64,000 nucleotides of DNA from an uncultured Myxococcales bacterium (lineage in GTDB: Bacteria > Myxococcota_A > UBA9042). This document shows, one piece after another, positions 45,838 through 54,647 of this stretch (position 1 is its first letter; each line of letters opens with the position of its first letter). Both the position numbers and the translations under genes were made by a program. The notes beneath the pieces were generated by a model that was not told the DNA's origin, did no database searches, and was given only the letters and a program-made list of their open reading frames with translations. The stretch is taken from assembly GCA_903955385.1 (NCBI GenBank), contig CAJBNH010000193.1, positions 39,721 through 103,720 on the forward strand, in the 5' to 3' direction.

Positions 45838-46667
45838 GGGGTTCTCTCCCGTCGCAGCGACCAGCCGAGCGCGCGGTCGACCAGTCCCTCACACCAAGGC
45901 GCCAGCACCCGCAGCGGCCCGAGCCACCACGGCTGGATGCGACGCGGGCGGTGGATCAGGGCGCGGCAGATGACGCGGGCGGCCTCGTCGGCGGTCATGC
46001 CGGGCATCTGGCCATAGGCCGCGGTGGGGGCGCTCATTCGGGTGTGGACGAGACCCAAGTAGATGGAAGTACAAGCGATGCCGTGTTGGCGCAGCTCGGG
46101 TCCCGCCGACCGCAGCCACGCGTCGAAGGCGGCCTTGGCTGCGGTATAGGCAGCCCAGCGCGGCGCGGGCGGCAGGCGCACCCCCAGACTCTGGACGCTG
46201 ACGATGTGCCCCGCTCGCCTGGCCATCATTGCGGGCAGCAGGGCGAGCTGCAGCTGCACGGGCCCCAGGTAGTTCACACCGATGGTCCGGCGAAAATCGT
46301 GGGTGCGATCCAGCGATTGGGCGATCAGGCGGCGGATCGACTTGCCGGCGTTGTGCACGACCACGTCGACCTGCACGCCCTCAGCAGCCAGCTGTGTGGT
46401 GAAGGCGTCGACGCTGGCGGGGTCGGTCAGATCGACCTCGTAGGCGCGCGCGCGACCGCCGAGCTCGTGCAGGTCCGAGGCCACCTTCTCGAGCTCGTCG
46501 AGACTGCGCGCCGCCAGCAGCAGATCCGCCCCAGCCAGGCCGAGTTGCAGCGCGAGTGCCCGGCCGATGCCGAACGACGCCCCCGTGATCAGCACGGTGC
46601 GACCGCCGACGGCACGGTGCAGCGCGCGCAGGTCGGAAGAACCGCGGGGAGCCAGCAGACGGGACAA
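45834..46667 (-). CDS. Short-chain dehydrogenase/reductase
   Basis: ~277-aa SDR. NAD(P) motif VLITGASFGIGRALAL, NAG in VVHNAGKS, and catalytic Tyr-x-x-x-Lys in AAYTAAKAAFD, preceded by a Ser-containing IVSVQSLG. The start is uncertain: no ATG or good RBS lies between the guaD stop and the Rossmann motif; an in-frame TTG at 46667 is used, and a GTG at 46772 inside guaD is another option. Coupled to the acyl-CoA synthetase, suggesting a joint lipid or acyl modification. Confidence 0.85.
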   Translation of the reverse strand: MSRLLAPRGSSDLRALHRAVGGRTVLITGASFGIGRALALQLGLAGADLLLAARSLDELEKVASDLHELGGRARAYEVDLTDPASVDAFTTQLAAEGVQVDVVVHNAGKSIRRLIAQSLDRTHDFRRTIGVNYLGPVQLQLALLPAMMARRAGHIVSVQSLGVRLPPAPRWAAYTAAKAAFDAWLRSAGPELRQHGIACTSIYLGLVHTRMSAPTAAYGQMPGMTADEAARVICRALIHRPRRIQPWWLGPLRVLAPWCEGLVDRALGWSLRRERTP

Positions 46668-46738
46668 CAGCGGGTAGGGGCGAGCTGTTTCGATGGGGCA
46701 CCTCGGCCGGTCACGAGGTTGCGAGCATAGCGCTTGCG

Positions 46739-47203
46739 TCAGTACGCCGTCTTGTCCGACTTGGCGACCCACTCGGCAAAGGGCTTGCGACAGGCATCGG
46801 CGTCCAGACACGCCCAGCGAATCAGCGGCGTCTGGTACGGCGACTCCAGCGCCTTGTAGAACGCCTCGTCGTCAAAGCCGATGGCGCGGGCGTCCTCTTT
46901 GCTGGCGCCGTAGTGCACCTTGGGGATGCGCGCCCACAGGATGGCGCCCAGGCACATGGGACAGGGCTCGCTGGTCGTGTAGATGTCGCAGTCGGACAGG
47001 TCGAAGCGCCCCAACTTCCTGGCCGCCTTGCGGATCGCCGTCATCTCGGCGTGCGAGGTCGGATCGTTGGTCTTGACCACCAGATTGTGGCCACGGGCGA
47101 TGATCCGGCCGTTCTGGACGATAACGGCGCCAAACGGTCCACCGTGACCGCGCAGGATGCCCTTGCGCGCTTCGGTCAGGGCTGCGCGAATGAACTTGTC
47201 CAA
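46739..47203 (-). CDS. guaD: Guanine deaminase (cytidine deaminase-like fold)
   Basis: 154-aa zinc deaminase. Zn-site motifs SHAEMTAIRKAARKLG and SEPCPMCLGAILWAR; substrate loop HGGPFGAVIVQNG; C-terminal FAEWVAKSDKTAY resembles the tail of B. subtilis GuaD rather than TadA. Converts guanine to xanthine, the substrate of the xanthine dehydrogenase downstream. The TTG at 47203 is chosen because AAAGGAAC sits just before it and the length then equals GuaD; an ATG at 47230 lacks an RBS. TadA remains a weaker alternative. Confidence 0.85.
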   Translation of the reverse strand: MDKFIRAALTEARKGILRGHGGPFGAVIVQNGRIIARGHNLVVKTNDPTSHAEMTAIRKAARKLGRFDLSDCDIYTTSEPCPMCLGAILWARIPKVHYGASKEDARAIGFDDEAFYKALESPYQTPLIRWACLDADACRKPFAEWVAKSDKTAY

Positions 47204-47293
47204 CGGGGTTCCTTTGCGCCGTGCAGGCATGGGGGGCGCGGCGGGTGTACGATGCAAGCCCAGCCTCGTCAACGCGCCGTGCCTCGATCGGGC

Positions 47294-49354
47294 CTACGTG
47301 TCGCGGTTTCCCAACGCAAGCAGCACGCGCCGCGCGACTTCGGGGCCGATGCCAGGCACCGCCGCCACCGCCGCGTGGTCGGCCTGGGCAATCCCCTTCA
47401 GCGACCCAAACGCTTGCAGCAGCGCCTTCTTGCGCGCCGCGCCCACGCCGGGGATGGCGTCCAGCGTGCTCGTCAGCTGCCGGTTTTGCCGGCGCTTGCG
47501 GTGGAACGTGATCGCCACCCGATGCGCCTCATCGCGCAGCTGCACCAGCAGGTACAGCTCGTTGGAGTTCTGCGGTAGCACCAGGGCGTTCTTGATGCCG
47601 GGCAGGAACACCCGTTCGTCGCTGTGCTGGCTCGAACCCAGGTCGTCGCCATCCAGCGTCCGCGCCTTGGCCAGCGACGCCAGCTCGACGTCGTGAATGC
47701 CCAAGTCGGCCAGAACTTGTTGCGCCATCTTGAGTTGCCCTCGCCCACCGTCGACCAGCACAAGGTCCGGCCGCGGCCCGCCCGAGTCCTGCGCGCGGCG
47801 AAAGCGGCGGTCCAGCACCTCCGTCATCATCGCAAAGTCGTTGGGCGTCTCCATCGAGCGGATCGCAAACGTGCGGTACTCGCGCGGGGCCATCTCGGCA
47901 TCCAGCGCCACCGACATCGAGCCGACCGCATCGGTGCCCGAGATGTTGCTGATGTCGTAGCACTCGATACGCCGCGGCAGGTTCAGCAGATGCAGCCGCC
48001 GCTGCAGCCCCGCCAGCGTCGCCTGGGCCGAGGCAGACGCCCGCACCTGATCCTCGAAGGCCTGCTTGGCGTTGTCGTTCGCCATCGCCGTCAGCCGCGC
48101 CTTCATCCCGCGCTGCGGCACCGTGACCTCGACCGCCGCCTTGGGGACCGCGCTGCCCTCCAACGCCGCGCGGCTCTTGCGCAAGTCGGTCAGCCACTCG
48201 GCCAGCGCGTCGTCGCCTGTGGACATGGGCAGCAAGACCTCATCCGGCACGGGCAGGCCGCGGTCGTAGAGCTGGCTGGCGAACCCCTCGATCACCTCGC
48301 CGTCTGGGAACTCCTGATCGCGCAACACGAAACCCTGGCTGCCCAGCAACACGCCCTCACGGAACGTCAGCACCGCCACCGCCGCGCGCGCCCCTTCGCG
48401 GTACATCCCCAGTGCGTCGATCGACCGACGTTGATTCAGCAGGTTGACGTGCTGCTGCTCCAGACTCTGCTCCAGCGCCAGGATCTGATCGCGGTTGTGC
48501 GCCGCCTGTTCGTAGTGCTCGTCGGCCGCCGCCTGCTGCATCCGTGCCCGCAGCCGGTCCAGCAGCTCGCTGCGCCTTCCGGACAAGAACAGCGTCACAT
48601 CGCGCACATGCGCCTGATACTCGGACACCGGCACGGGCAGCACGCAGGGACCGGGACAGCGGCCGATCTGATGCTCCAGACACGGGCGAATCCGGTTGCG
48701 AAACACGGCGTCGGTGCAGGTGCGCAGCTGAAAGTGGCGGTTGATCTGCGCAATCGCCGCCCGCGCCGAGCTGGCCGACGCATAGGGGCCGAAGTACTGC
48801 GCGTCGTCACGGGCGGGCTTGCGAACGACCTCCAGACGCGGAAAGTCCTGGTCCGACGCGATCCTGAGGTGCAGAAAGCGCTTGTCGTCCTTCAGCCGGA
48901 CGTTGAAGCGCGGCTGGTGCTCCTTGATCAGCTCGTTCTCGAGCAGCAGCGCGGCCTTCTCGGTCGGCGTCAGCACCAGATCGATGCTGCCGAGCACGTG
49001 GTGCAACAGGTGGACGAAGAAGCGGTTGTCCTGTCCCGACGCGTATTGCCGCAACCGGGAGCGCAGGCTGGCCGCCTTGCCGACGTAGCAGACCACGCCG
49101 TGGCGGTCGCGCATCAGGTACACGCCCGGACGGTCGGGGGCGCTGCGCAGGCGCTCGTCGAAGTCGAATTCGCGGCGGATCGGGTCGGCCACGGCACCAG
49201 GCAGGGCCGCGTCGTCCAATTCCAGCGTGTAGGGAGAGACTTCGACCGCCTCGTTGTCGGGCGGGACGTCGACAGCGCCGGGAGCGGACCGCGGCCGGCG
49301 AGGAAGGCCGGGCGGGTCCGTTGCCGTTGGCGAACTACTTCTTCTGGCCGTCAC
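47294..49354 (-). CDS. uvrC: Excinuclease ABC subunit C
   Basis: 686-aa UvrC: GIY-YIG nuclease from about residue 75 (PGVYLMRDRHGVVCYVGKA), Cys-rich segment (CLEHQIGRCPGPC), UVR motif region (DEHYEQAAHNRDQI), RNase H-like nuclease (ECYDISNISGTDAVGSM, LVLVDGGRGQL) and C-terminal helix-hairpin-helix pairs (IPGVGAARKKAL, VPGIGPEVARR). It incises both sides of bulky lesions. A ~70-aa N-terminal extension rich in Pro/Arg/Ser precedes the nuclease; GTG 49354 overlaps the PpiD-like stop by 20 nt, and a later start is possible. Confidence 0.95.
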   Translation of the reverse strand: MTARRSSSPTATDPPGLPRRPRSAPGAVDVPPDNEAVEVSPYTLELDDAALPGAVADPIRREFDFDERLRSAPDRPGVYLMRDRHGVVCYVGKAASLRSRLRQYASGQDNRFFVHLLHHVLGSIDLVLTPTEKAALLLENELIKEHQPRFNVRLKDDKRFLHLRIASDQDFPRLEVVRKPARDDAQYFGPYASASSARAAIAQINRHFQLRTCTDAVFRNRIRPCLEHQIGRCPGPCVLPVPVSEYQAHVRDVTLFLSGRRSELLDRLRARMQQAAADEHYEQAAHNRDQILALEQSLEQQHVNLLNQRRSIDALGMYREGARAAVAVLTFREGVLLGSQGFVLRDQEFPDGEVIEGFASQLYDRGLPVPDEVLLPMSTGDDALAEWLTDLRKSRAALEGSAVPKAAVEVTVPQRGMKARLTAMANDNAKQAFEDQVRASASAQATLAGLQRRLHLLNLPRRIECYDISNISGTDAVGSMSVALDAEMAPREYRTFAIRSMETPNDFAMMTEVLDRRFRRAQDSGGPRPDLVLVDGGRGQLKMAQQVLADLGIHDVELASLAKARTLDGDDLGSSQHSDERVFLPGIKNALVLPQNSNELYLLVQLRDEAHRVAITFHRKRRQNRQLTSTLDAIPGVGAARKKALLQAFGSLKGIAQADHAAVAAVPGIGPEVARRVLLALGNRDT

Positions 49355-51353
49355 CTGCGGGCTCGCTGGGCTTGGCGGCGGGCGCGGCAGGCGCCTTCTC
49401 GTTGATCTTGAATTCGATCGGCATCGGCTCGCCGGCAGCGGGGGCGGGCGCAGGCGCGGCGCCGGGCAGCTTCTTGAGCTCTTCGGCCTTGCGCGTGCGG
49501 TCCGCCTGCACGGCAGCGTTGAAGGCCTCGGTGCGCGTCAGATCGCCGGCCTTCTCCGCCTGAGCGAACAGGGCGCCGACGTACGCACGCCAGGCTTCCG
49601 TCTTGCGCACGAACAGCAGCTGGCGGCCCAGCGACTCGCGGCGCTTCTCAGCGGCGGCCTTGGCGTCCGCGTCATTCTTCTCGCCCGCCAGACGCGCGAC
49701 GTAATAGGTCTTGCCGTCCTCGGACTTGAAGACCTTGTCGGGCACCGGTGCGGCGGCCGTCAGCTTGTACGCAAGCGGCGCGAGCTCAGGCATCTTGCCC
49801 ATGCCGGGGATGTCGTTCGGGTCGTCCGCGCGCGGGGGCAGGCCCAGCATCGCTTCCATGTCGCCCTGCAGCGCGTCCAAGGGCGACTTGCCGATGGCGC
49901 CCGACTCGGCGGCAACCAGCGGACCGTCTTCCTTGCCCGTGCGCGTCTTGTTCCACGCCTTGGCGACGTCGGTCAGCGCCTTCTTCGGGTCGGCCTTGGC
50001 GGCGGCCAGCACGCTCTTGGCAAGGTTCTCGAGCTCGGCGCCGGCGCGCTCCTTCTGCAGGATTTCCTTGGCCAATTCGCGCTGCACCGTCTCAATCGGC
50101 TTGACCGAACCCTCGATCTTCTTCTCGACGGCCAGCACCCAGAAGCCCTGCTTGCCCTCGACCGGGCCGACCAGCGTGCCCTCGGCGGCGGCCGAGACGG
50201 CCTCGGCGACGGCGGGACCGAACGGCATGCGCTCCAGACCCTCCTTGCCCAAGTCGTCGACGAACTTACCGCCCGAGTCCTTGGTGATGGCGTGCTCGGT
50301 CTTCTCGGTGGCGACCTTGCTGAAGAACTGCAGCAGGCGCGCGGCCTTGTCGGCAGCATCGGTGATCTCGCCGGCCTTCTTGGGCTCACCGGCGGGCGCG
50401 GCGGCCTCCCCTTCGACGGCGGGCGCGGCGGCGACGGCATCCAGGGCCACTTCGCCGTTCCAAGCCTTGTCCAGATCAGCGCGGAGGGCCTGTGCGGCCT
50501 CCTTGGTCGAAGCCTGAATGCCGCGGACGTTGTACTTGGCCTGCACGACGTAGGCCTCGCCCTTGGCGTCGTAGGCCTTCTTCAGGTCCTCAGCGTGGGC
50601 GGGGATCCAAGCGTCGGCGTCGGCATCGGCGATCTCCACGGCGGAGGCCGCAGTGTCGGCATCCAGCGAGACGAACTCGAAGCGCGGGCGCTTGGTGTCG
50701 GCAGCTTCCAGTGAGGCGATCTCAGCGGGCGAGACGGTCACGCCGCCCGTGACGATCTGGACCATCTTGTCGCGCAGGATCTCGCGGCGCAGGAACTGCT
50801 CCAGACCGGACTTCGACGTCTCGAGGCGACGGCGCACGAAGATCTCGTACTTGCGCGGGTCGATCGCGCCGTTGTCGTCGGTCAGCGAATCGCCAAACAC
50901 CTTCTCGAGCGCCAGCACGCGGCGGGCAAGCTCCTTGTCGCTCACGCCCAAGCCCTGCTTGTGGGCTTCGCGGGCGACGAGCACCGACTCGATCAGTTCC
51001 TCCAACACCTTTTCGAGCTTGCTGGGCGGCGGACCGTTCTCGAACGGCGTGAAGACCGCGAGCTCAGGTGCGACGCCGGAAAACGGAAGGCGCATCCCGG
51101 CATAACGCGTCTCGGCCTGCATCTTCTCGTAGCCGGTGGCGCCCAGCGGCGCGGGGTCGGGCGTCAACGACATGGCGAGGCTGAGCTCTCGCGTGTCGAT
51201 GTTCGTCCCGGCGACCTCGGCCATCACCTCGACGCTCTGGCCCTCTTGGACCGGCCCGCCTGTGTTGAAGGTGAAGAGGAACACGGCGATCAGGATGCCG
51301 AACAGCACGTAGATGAGCGTGGATCGGCTGCTCTTGCGGAAGATGTCGAGCAT
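49335..51353 (-). CDS. PpiD/SurA-like membrane-anchored periplasmic chaperone
   Basis: 672-aa protein: basic N-terminus and one membrane helix (TLIYVLFGILIAVFLFTFNT, residues ~12-31), then a SurA/PpiD-type N-terminal chaperone domain (LEELIESVLVAREAHKQGLGVSD), degenerate parvulin-like regions, and a charged helical C-terminus ending in an Ala/Pro/Lys tail. PpiD assists folding of outer-membrane proteins leaving the SecYEG/SecDF translocon, whose SecDF-YajC part is also in this window. ATG 51353 is chosen to give the N-terminal anchor. Confidence 0.82.
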   Translation of the reverse strand: MLDIFRKSSRSTLIYVLFGILIAVFLFTFNTGGPVQEGQSVEVMAEVAGTNIDTRELSLAMSLTPDPAPLGATGYEKMQAETRYAGMRLPFSGVAPELAVFTPFENGPPPSKLEKVLEELIESVLVAREAHKQGLGVSDKELARRVLALEKVFGDSLTDDNGAIDPRKYEIFVRRRLETSKSGLEQFLRREILRDKMVQIVTGGVTVSPAEIASLEAADTKRPRFEFVSLDADTAASAVEIADADADAWIPAHAEDLKKAYDAKGEAYVVQAKYNVRGIQASTKEAAQALRADLDKAWNGEVALDAVAAAPAVEGEAAAPAGEPKKAGEITDAADKAARLLQFFSKVATEKTEHAITKDSGGKFVDDLGKEGLERMPFGPAVAEAVSAAAEGTLVGPVEGKQGFWVLAVEKKIEGSVKPIETVQRELAKEILQKERAGAELENLAKSVLAAAKADPKKALTDVAKAWNKTRTGKEDGPLVAAESGAIGKSPLDALQGDMEAMLGLPPRADDPNDIPGMGKMPELAPLAYKLTAAAPVPDKVFKSEDGKTYYVARLAGEKNDADAKAAAEKRRESLGRQLLFVRKTEAWRAYVGALFAQAEKAGDLTRTEAFNAAVQADRTRKAEELKKLPGAAPAPAPAAGEPMPIEFKINEKAPAAPAAKPSEPAGDGQKK

Positions 51354-51381
51354 GGGGTGAAGGCTCCGTTTTTTCGTCGCC

Positions 51382-51419
51382 GGAATGCCACAGGGGCCCG
51401 GTGCGAGGCGCGGCATTCC
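51382..51419 (-). promoter_or_regulatory. Inverted repeat in the PpiD-like gene leader
   Basis: Arms GGAATGCC (51382-51389) and GGCATTCC (51412-51419) are perfect 8-bp inverse complements separated by 22 nt. The distal arm overlaps the candidate -10 box (51415-51420). It could be an operator or a leader hairpin; chance is possible. Confidence 0.35.
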
Positions 51420-51443
51420 AACAGCATTCTGCGGTCGGGTCAA
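51415..51443 (-). promoter_or_regulatory. Candidate sigma70-type promoter for the PpiD-like gene
   Basis: Minus-strand TTGACC (51438-51443), 17-nt spacer, TGGAAT (51415-51420): 5 of 6 and 4 of 6 matches, about 60 nt upstream of ATG 51353. Lies in the 133-nt divergent gap shared with the histidine kinase gene. Confidence 0.45.
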
Positions 51444-51486
51444 CCTCGCTGGTCCGCAAGGTTGCATTGGGTTAGGCTGCGCGGCC

Positions 51487-53142
51487 ATGTCCGGCCCGAC
51501 CGACCGCCCCCCCACCGCCAACCGTATGTCGCTGTCGACGCGCATCTTCCTGGCCTTTTCGGTCATGGTGGCGTGCTCTGGGGCCGCCTCGTTCTATGGC
51601 ATTGCGGCGGTGACCTCGCTGCGGCACGAGCTGGGGTTCCTGCGCCAGCGGGCGCTGCCGATGCTCGACGACATGCGCCGATCCGGGACCGAACTGCGCG
51701 GGTTTGACGAGGCCCTGCAGCGTGCCGCCCCCCACGATCTGGAGTGGGTGGTGCGGTTTGTGCCCAACGCCAGGCCCTATCCTCGCGTCGAGCGGATTCT
51801 CGCGCGCACGCGCGCGCTGCGCGATTCCAGCGAGCCGCCTCGCTTGGCCCGGCTGCTGGCGAGCCAGCCGTTGCCGCTGCCGGTGCTGGACTCGCGGCTG
51901 GCGGCCCTGCGCGGGGCAACCGACACGCTGGCGCGCATGGCGCAGGACAAGGAGCTGGTGGCGGCCGTGGGGGGCTTCGCGGGGGCCAAGAACGACGCGC
52001 AGGCGTTCGATGGTCTGGTGGCGGGGCTGCAGCGGGCCATCACGGAGCGTCGGCTGACGGACGCCGCCCGCATCGTGGTCGAGATCCGCCGCATGATCCG
52101 CCATGTGCACGGCGCGTTGGGCATGGTCGAGCGCGATTTCGAGCAGACGCTGGACGCCCGCTTCGAAGAAGCCGAGCGGTCGGAGTCGCGCCTGTCGGTG
52201 CTGGTGCCGCTGACGTCGGTGCTGGCGCTGGTGATCTCGATTGGCATGCTGCTGGCGATGCTGGCGACGCTGCGGCCGCTGACGGCGCTGACCGACGTCG
52301 TGCGCCGATTCGCTGGCGGCGACCGCAAGACGAGAGCGGCGACGGTGGGCGCAGCGGAGATCGGCACGCTGGCCCACGAGTGGAACCGCATGGCCGACTC
52401 GCTGGCCCTGCGCGAGGCTGAGCTGGGGGCGCAGCGCGAGGACATGGCACGATCGGAACGGCTAGCGGCGCTGGGACACATGGCGGCGCGGATGGCCCAT
52501 GAAGTGCGCAACCCGCTGAGTTCCATCGGTTTGAATGCGGAGCTCCTGGACGAGGAACTGGGGAGAGGACCGGAACTGGACGCCACGGAGGCGCGCGGTC
52601 TGGTGCGGTCGATCAGCGACGAGGTCGAACGGCTGCGTGGTGTGACCGAGCGCTACCTGGACCGCGCCCGACCTGCCCAAGGCGAGCCGCGCCGATTGGA
52701 CGCGGCGGAGATCGTCCGGAGCCTGACGGAATTCGTGCGAAGCGAGCTCGAGCGACGGGGTGTGACGGTGCATCTGGAGCTGGCGCGCGGCGTGATGGTC
52801 GAGGCCGATCCGTCGCTGGTGCGGCAGGCGCTGTGGAATCTGGTGCGCAACGCGTGGGAAGCGATGCCCGGCGGCGGCGACCTGTGGCTGGAGGTCAGCG
52901 TGCGTCGCAGCGGCAGCGGCGAGCCGACGGCGGTGCTGGCGATCGAGGACAGTGGCCTTGGCGTTCCGGAAGCCCAGCGCGAGACCATCTTTCAGCCGTT
53001 CACGACCACCAAGGACCGCGGCACGGGCATCGGGCTTGCGCTGGTGCGTGAGGTCGCGACGGCCCACCGGGGGCGGATCGAGCTGGTGGCCGGACAGCAC
53101 GGGTCGGGGGCTCGGTTCGAGCTGGAGCTGCCGCAAGGCTGA
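51487..53142 (+). CDS. Sensor histidine kinase (orphan)
   Basis: 551-aa membrane kinase: first helix around residues 18-40 (IFLAFSVMVACSGAASFYG), periplasmic helical sensor, second helix (VPLTSVLALVISIGMLLAML), HAMP (RPLTALTDVVRRFAGGD), H-box with His338 in RMAHEVRNPLSSIG, N-box NLVRNAWEAMPGG, G1 IEDSGLGVPE and G2 RGTGIGLALV. NtrB-like kinase class. No response regulator is adjacent. ATG 51487 used; ATG 51526 is also possible. Divergent from the PpiD-like chaperone gene, which hints at an envelope signal. Confidence 0.93.
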   Translation: MSGPTDRPPTANRMSLSTRIFLAFSVMVACSGAASFYGIAAVTSLRHELGFLRQRALPMLDDMRRSGTELRGFDEALQRAAPHDLEWVVRFVPNARPYPRVERILARTRALRDSSEPPRLARLLASQPLPLPVLDSRLAALRGATDTLARMAQDKELVAAVGGFAGAKNDAQAFDGLVAGLQRAITERRLTDAARIVVEIRRMIRHVHGALGMVERDFEQTLDARFEEAERSESRLSVLVPLTSVLALVISIGMLLAMLATLRPLTALTDVVRRFAGGDRKTRAATVGAAEIGTLAHEWNRMADSLALREAELGAQREDMARSERLAALGHMAARMAHEVRNPLSSIGLNAELLDEELGRGPELDATEARGLVRSISDEVERLRGVTERYLDRARPAQGEPRRLDAAEIVRSLTEFVRSELERRGVTVHLELARGVMVEADPSLVRQALWNLVRNAWEAMPGGGDLWLEVSVRRSGSGEPTAVLAIEDSGLGVPEAQRETIFQPFTTTKDRGTGIGLALVREVATAHRGRIELVAGQHGSGARFELELPQG

Positions 53143-53151
53143 CGGCTGCGG

Positions 53152-54441
53152 TCAAGGCATCTGTGTGGGAGCGCAACTCGAGACGCCGGCCCCCGTGATC
53201 ACGTAGCCCGTGTTGGCGATGGCGAGCTTGGCCTCACCCGTGACGGGATCCAGCTGCCACACCTGCGAGCTGGCCATGCCCGCGCCGCGGTAGAAGATGT
53301 AGAACTGTCCCCCCCACGCCGCAAATGCCCACGCATTGACCGACGACATGTCGACGCCCTGAATCGGGAACACGTGCATCGACTTGCCCGACACCTTGTC
53401 GATCTGCCGCACCGAAGGTGGACTGGACGACGGGAAGTAGCCCCACAGCTCTGCCAGGCCGTTGCCGGTCAGCTCCGGACTGCCGAAGCCCCCGTCCAGA
53501 ATGCCGATCTTGGTCACCAGCAGGTCCGGGAAGCTGACCTTGCCGAACAGCTGGCCCGTGGTGTTCGCGATGTACAGCGTCTCAGCCGGAGAACCCACGC
53601 CGTCGGACGCAAAGCCCATGCCGAAGGTGATGAACTTCTGCTGACCCGGCAGGTATCCGGTGGCCTGACAGCTGGCATCCAACGTCGAGACCTGGAACAG
53701 CTCGCCGCTGGAGTAGAGGACCCACGCATTGGCATCGTGATCGATCGCCATGGAAAACGGGGTGTTGGCGTACTCGGCCGGGCAGTCCAGCGGGCCGACG
53801 AGCTTGAAGGTCAGCAGGTCGGGCTGGAACTGCAAGAGCTCCATGTTCTGGGTCGAGACGTAGACCTGCTGGGTGCGCTCGTTGCAGTACCCGGGCGGCA
53901 GAGCTGTGTCCGGGCTCGCGTCCCAACCCGCGTCCGACTCGGTGTCCACCGGGTTCCAGCCCGTATCGGCGTCGGGAACGGCATCGGTGTCGACGGCGGC
54001 ATCACCGTCGGCGGTCGTGTCCACGTCAGCAGCCCCGTCCGCATCGGCAGCCGTGTCCAGATCTGCAACCGCATCCGCGTCAGAGAGCGTATCGGTATCG
54101 GCAACGGCATCTGCGTCGGCAGCCGTGTCCACGTCGGAAACGGCGTCGGCATCGGTGACCGTGTCTGTGTCGGAAGTCTGGTCCGAAACCGTGTCCGCTT
54201 CGGCCGCGGCATCGGTATCCGGAGTCCCGTCGGCATCGACAAGTCCTTCCTGCGCTTGGTCTTCTGGCGCATCGGTCGCCTGGGCGTCGGTTGCGTCAAG
54301 CCCGCGCCAGACGAAGCCGTCAGGCGCGAGGTCGCCCGCGCCGCCGCTGCTTGGGGTGCTGCACGCCGACAGCGCCATGCACACCGACACGGCGAAAACG
54401 CCGCACCGCGCAGGTGCCGATGGCTTTGCCGTGCCCAACAT
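53152..54441 (-). CDS. Lipoprotein with Asp-hexapeptide tandem repeats
   Basis: 429-aa lipoprotein. Lipobox LSAC with Cys27. After a spacer, residues ~91-156 form eleven hexapeptides of pattern D-x-D-[AT]-[AVLT]-[AST] (e.g. DADAVS, DVDTAA, DADAVA). The C-terminal ~250 residues are a beta-rich domain resembling beta-propeller/PQQ-like blades (QQVYVSTQNMELLQF, AWVLYSSGELFQVS, QFYIFYRGAG, AKLAIANTGY). ATG 54441 with GAGGCGG upstream. The repeat may be a surface spacer or bind Ca2+; neither is shown. Divergent from the FGE-like lipoprotein gene. Confidence 0.85.
   Translation of the reverse strand: MLGTAKPSAPARCGVFAVSVCMALSACSTPSSGGAGDLAPDGFVWRGLDATDAQATDAPEDQAQEGLVDADGTPDTDAAAEADTVSDQTSDTDTVTDADAVSDVDTAADADAVADTDTLSDADAVADLDTAADADGAADVDTTADGDAAVDTDAVPDADTGWNPVDTESDAGWDASPDTALPPGYCNERTQQVYVSTQNMELLQFQPDLLTFKLVGPLDCPAEYANTPFSMAIDHDANAWVLYSSGELFQVSTLDASCQATGYLPGQQKFITFGMGFASDGVGSPAETLYIANTTGQLFGKVSFPDLLVTKIGILDGGFGSPELTGNGLAELWGYFPSSSPPSVRQIDKVSGKSMHVFPIQGVDMSSVNAWAFAAWGGQFYIFYRGAGMASSQVWQLDPVTGEAKLAIANTGYVITGAGVSSCAPTQMP
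53974..54171 (-). repeat. 18-bp coding tandem repeat (Asp-rich hexapeptide, ~11 copies)
   Basis: Imperfect 18-bp period encoding D-x-D-x-x-x hexapeptides within the lipoprotein gene at 53152-54441. Bases vary at wobble positions while Asp codons are kept, suggesting selection on protein rather than recent slippage. Confidence 0.8.
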
Positions 54442-54647
54442 GTCCGCCGCCTCGCGCGCCGCGTCCTGGACGAACGCTGCCGAGCAGACTGTGCCTGTCG
54501 GGTCTCGGCGGGTCAATGCGGACAGTTTGGACCTATTTCATCCCGTTCACCGCGGCGGACCGGTGGTGGGCGGCCCACAACCATGTTACCAATCAGCTGC
54601 CTTTCGCTCCTTAGCGCTCAGGCCCTCCCCGAACATGCGGAGTCTTC
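54442..54647. promoter_or_regulatory. Divergent intergenic region between two lipoprotein genes
   Basis: 206 nt without a supported ORF. Toward the Asp-repeat lipoprotein (minus): TTGACC at 54511-54516, 17-nt spacer, CACAGT at 54488-54493 (weak -10). No convincing plus-strand pair was found; a GCGGAG lies just before ATG 54648. Confidence 0.3.

Noticed and set aside
46739..47203. tRNA adenosine deaminase (TadA) call
   Set aside because: Zn motifs fit both, but the GGPFGAVIV loop, length and C-terminal aromatic tail fit guanine deaminase better, and xanthine dehydrogenase is nearby.
47624..49405. 593-codon plus-strand frame
   Set aside because: Antisense to uvrC; low-information Arg/His/Gln composition.
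53962..54220. Repeat array considered as a CRISPR
   Set aside because: The 18-bp units are contiguous, in frame, and have no unique spacers.
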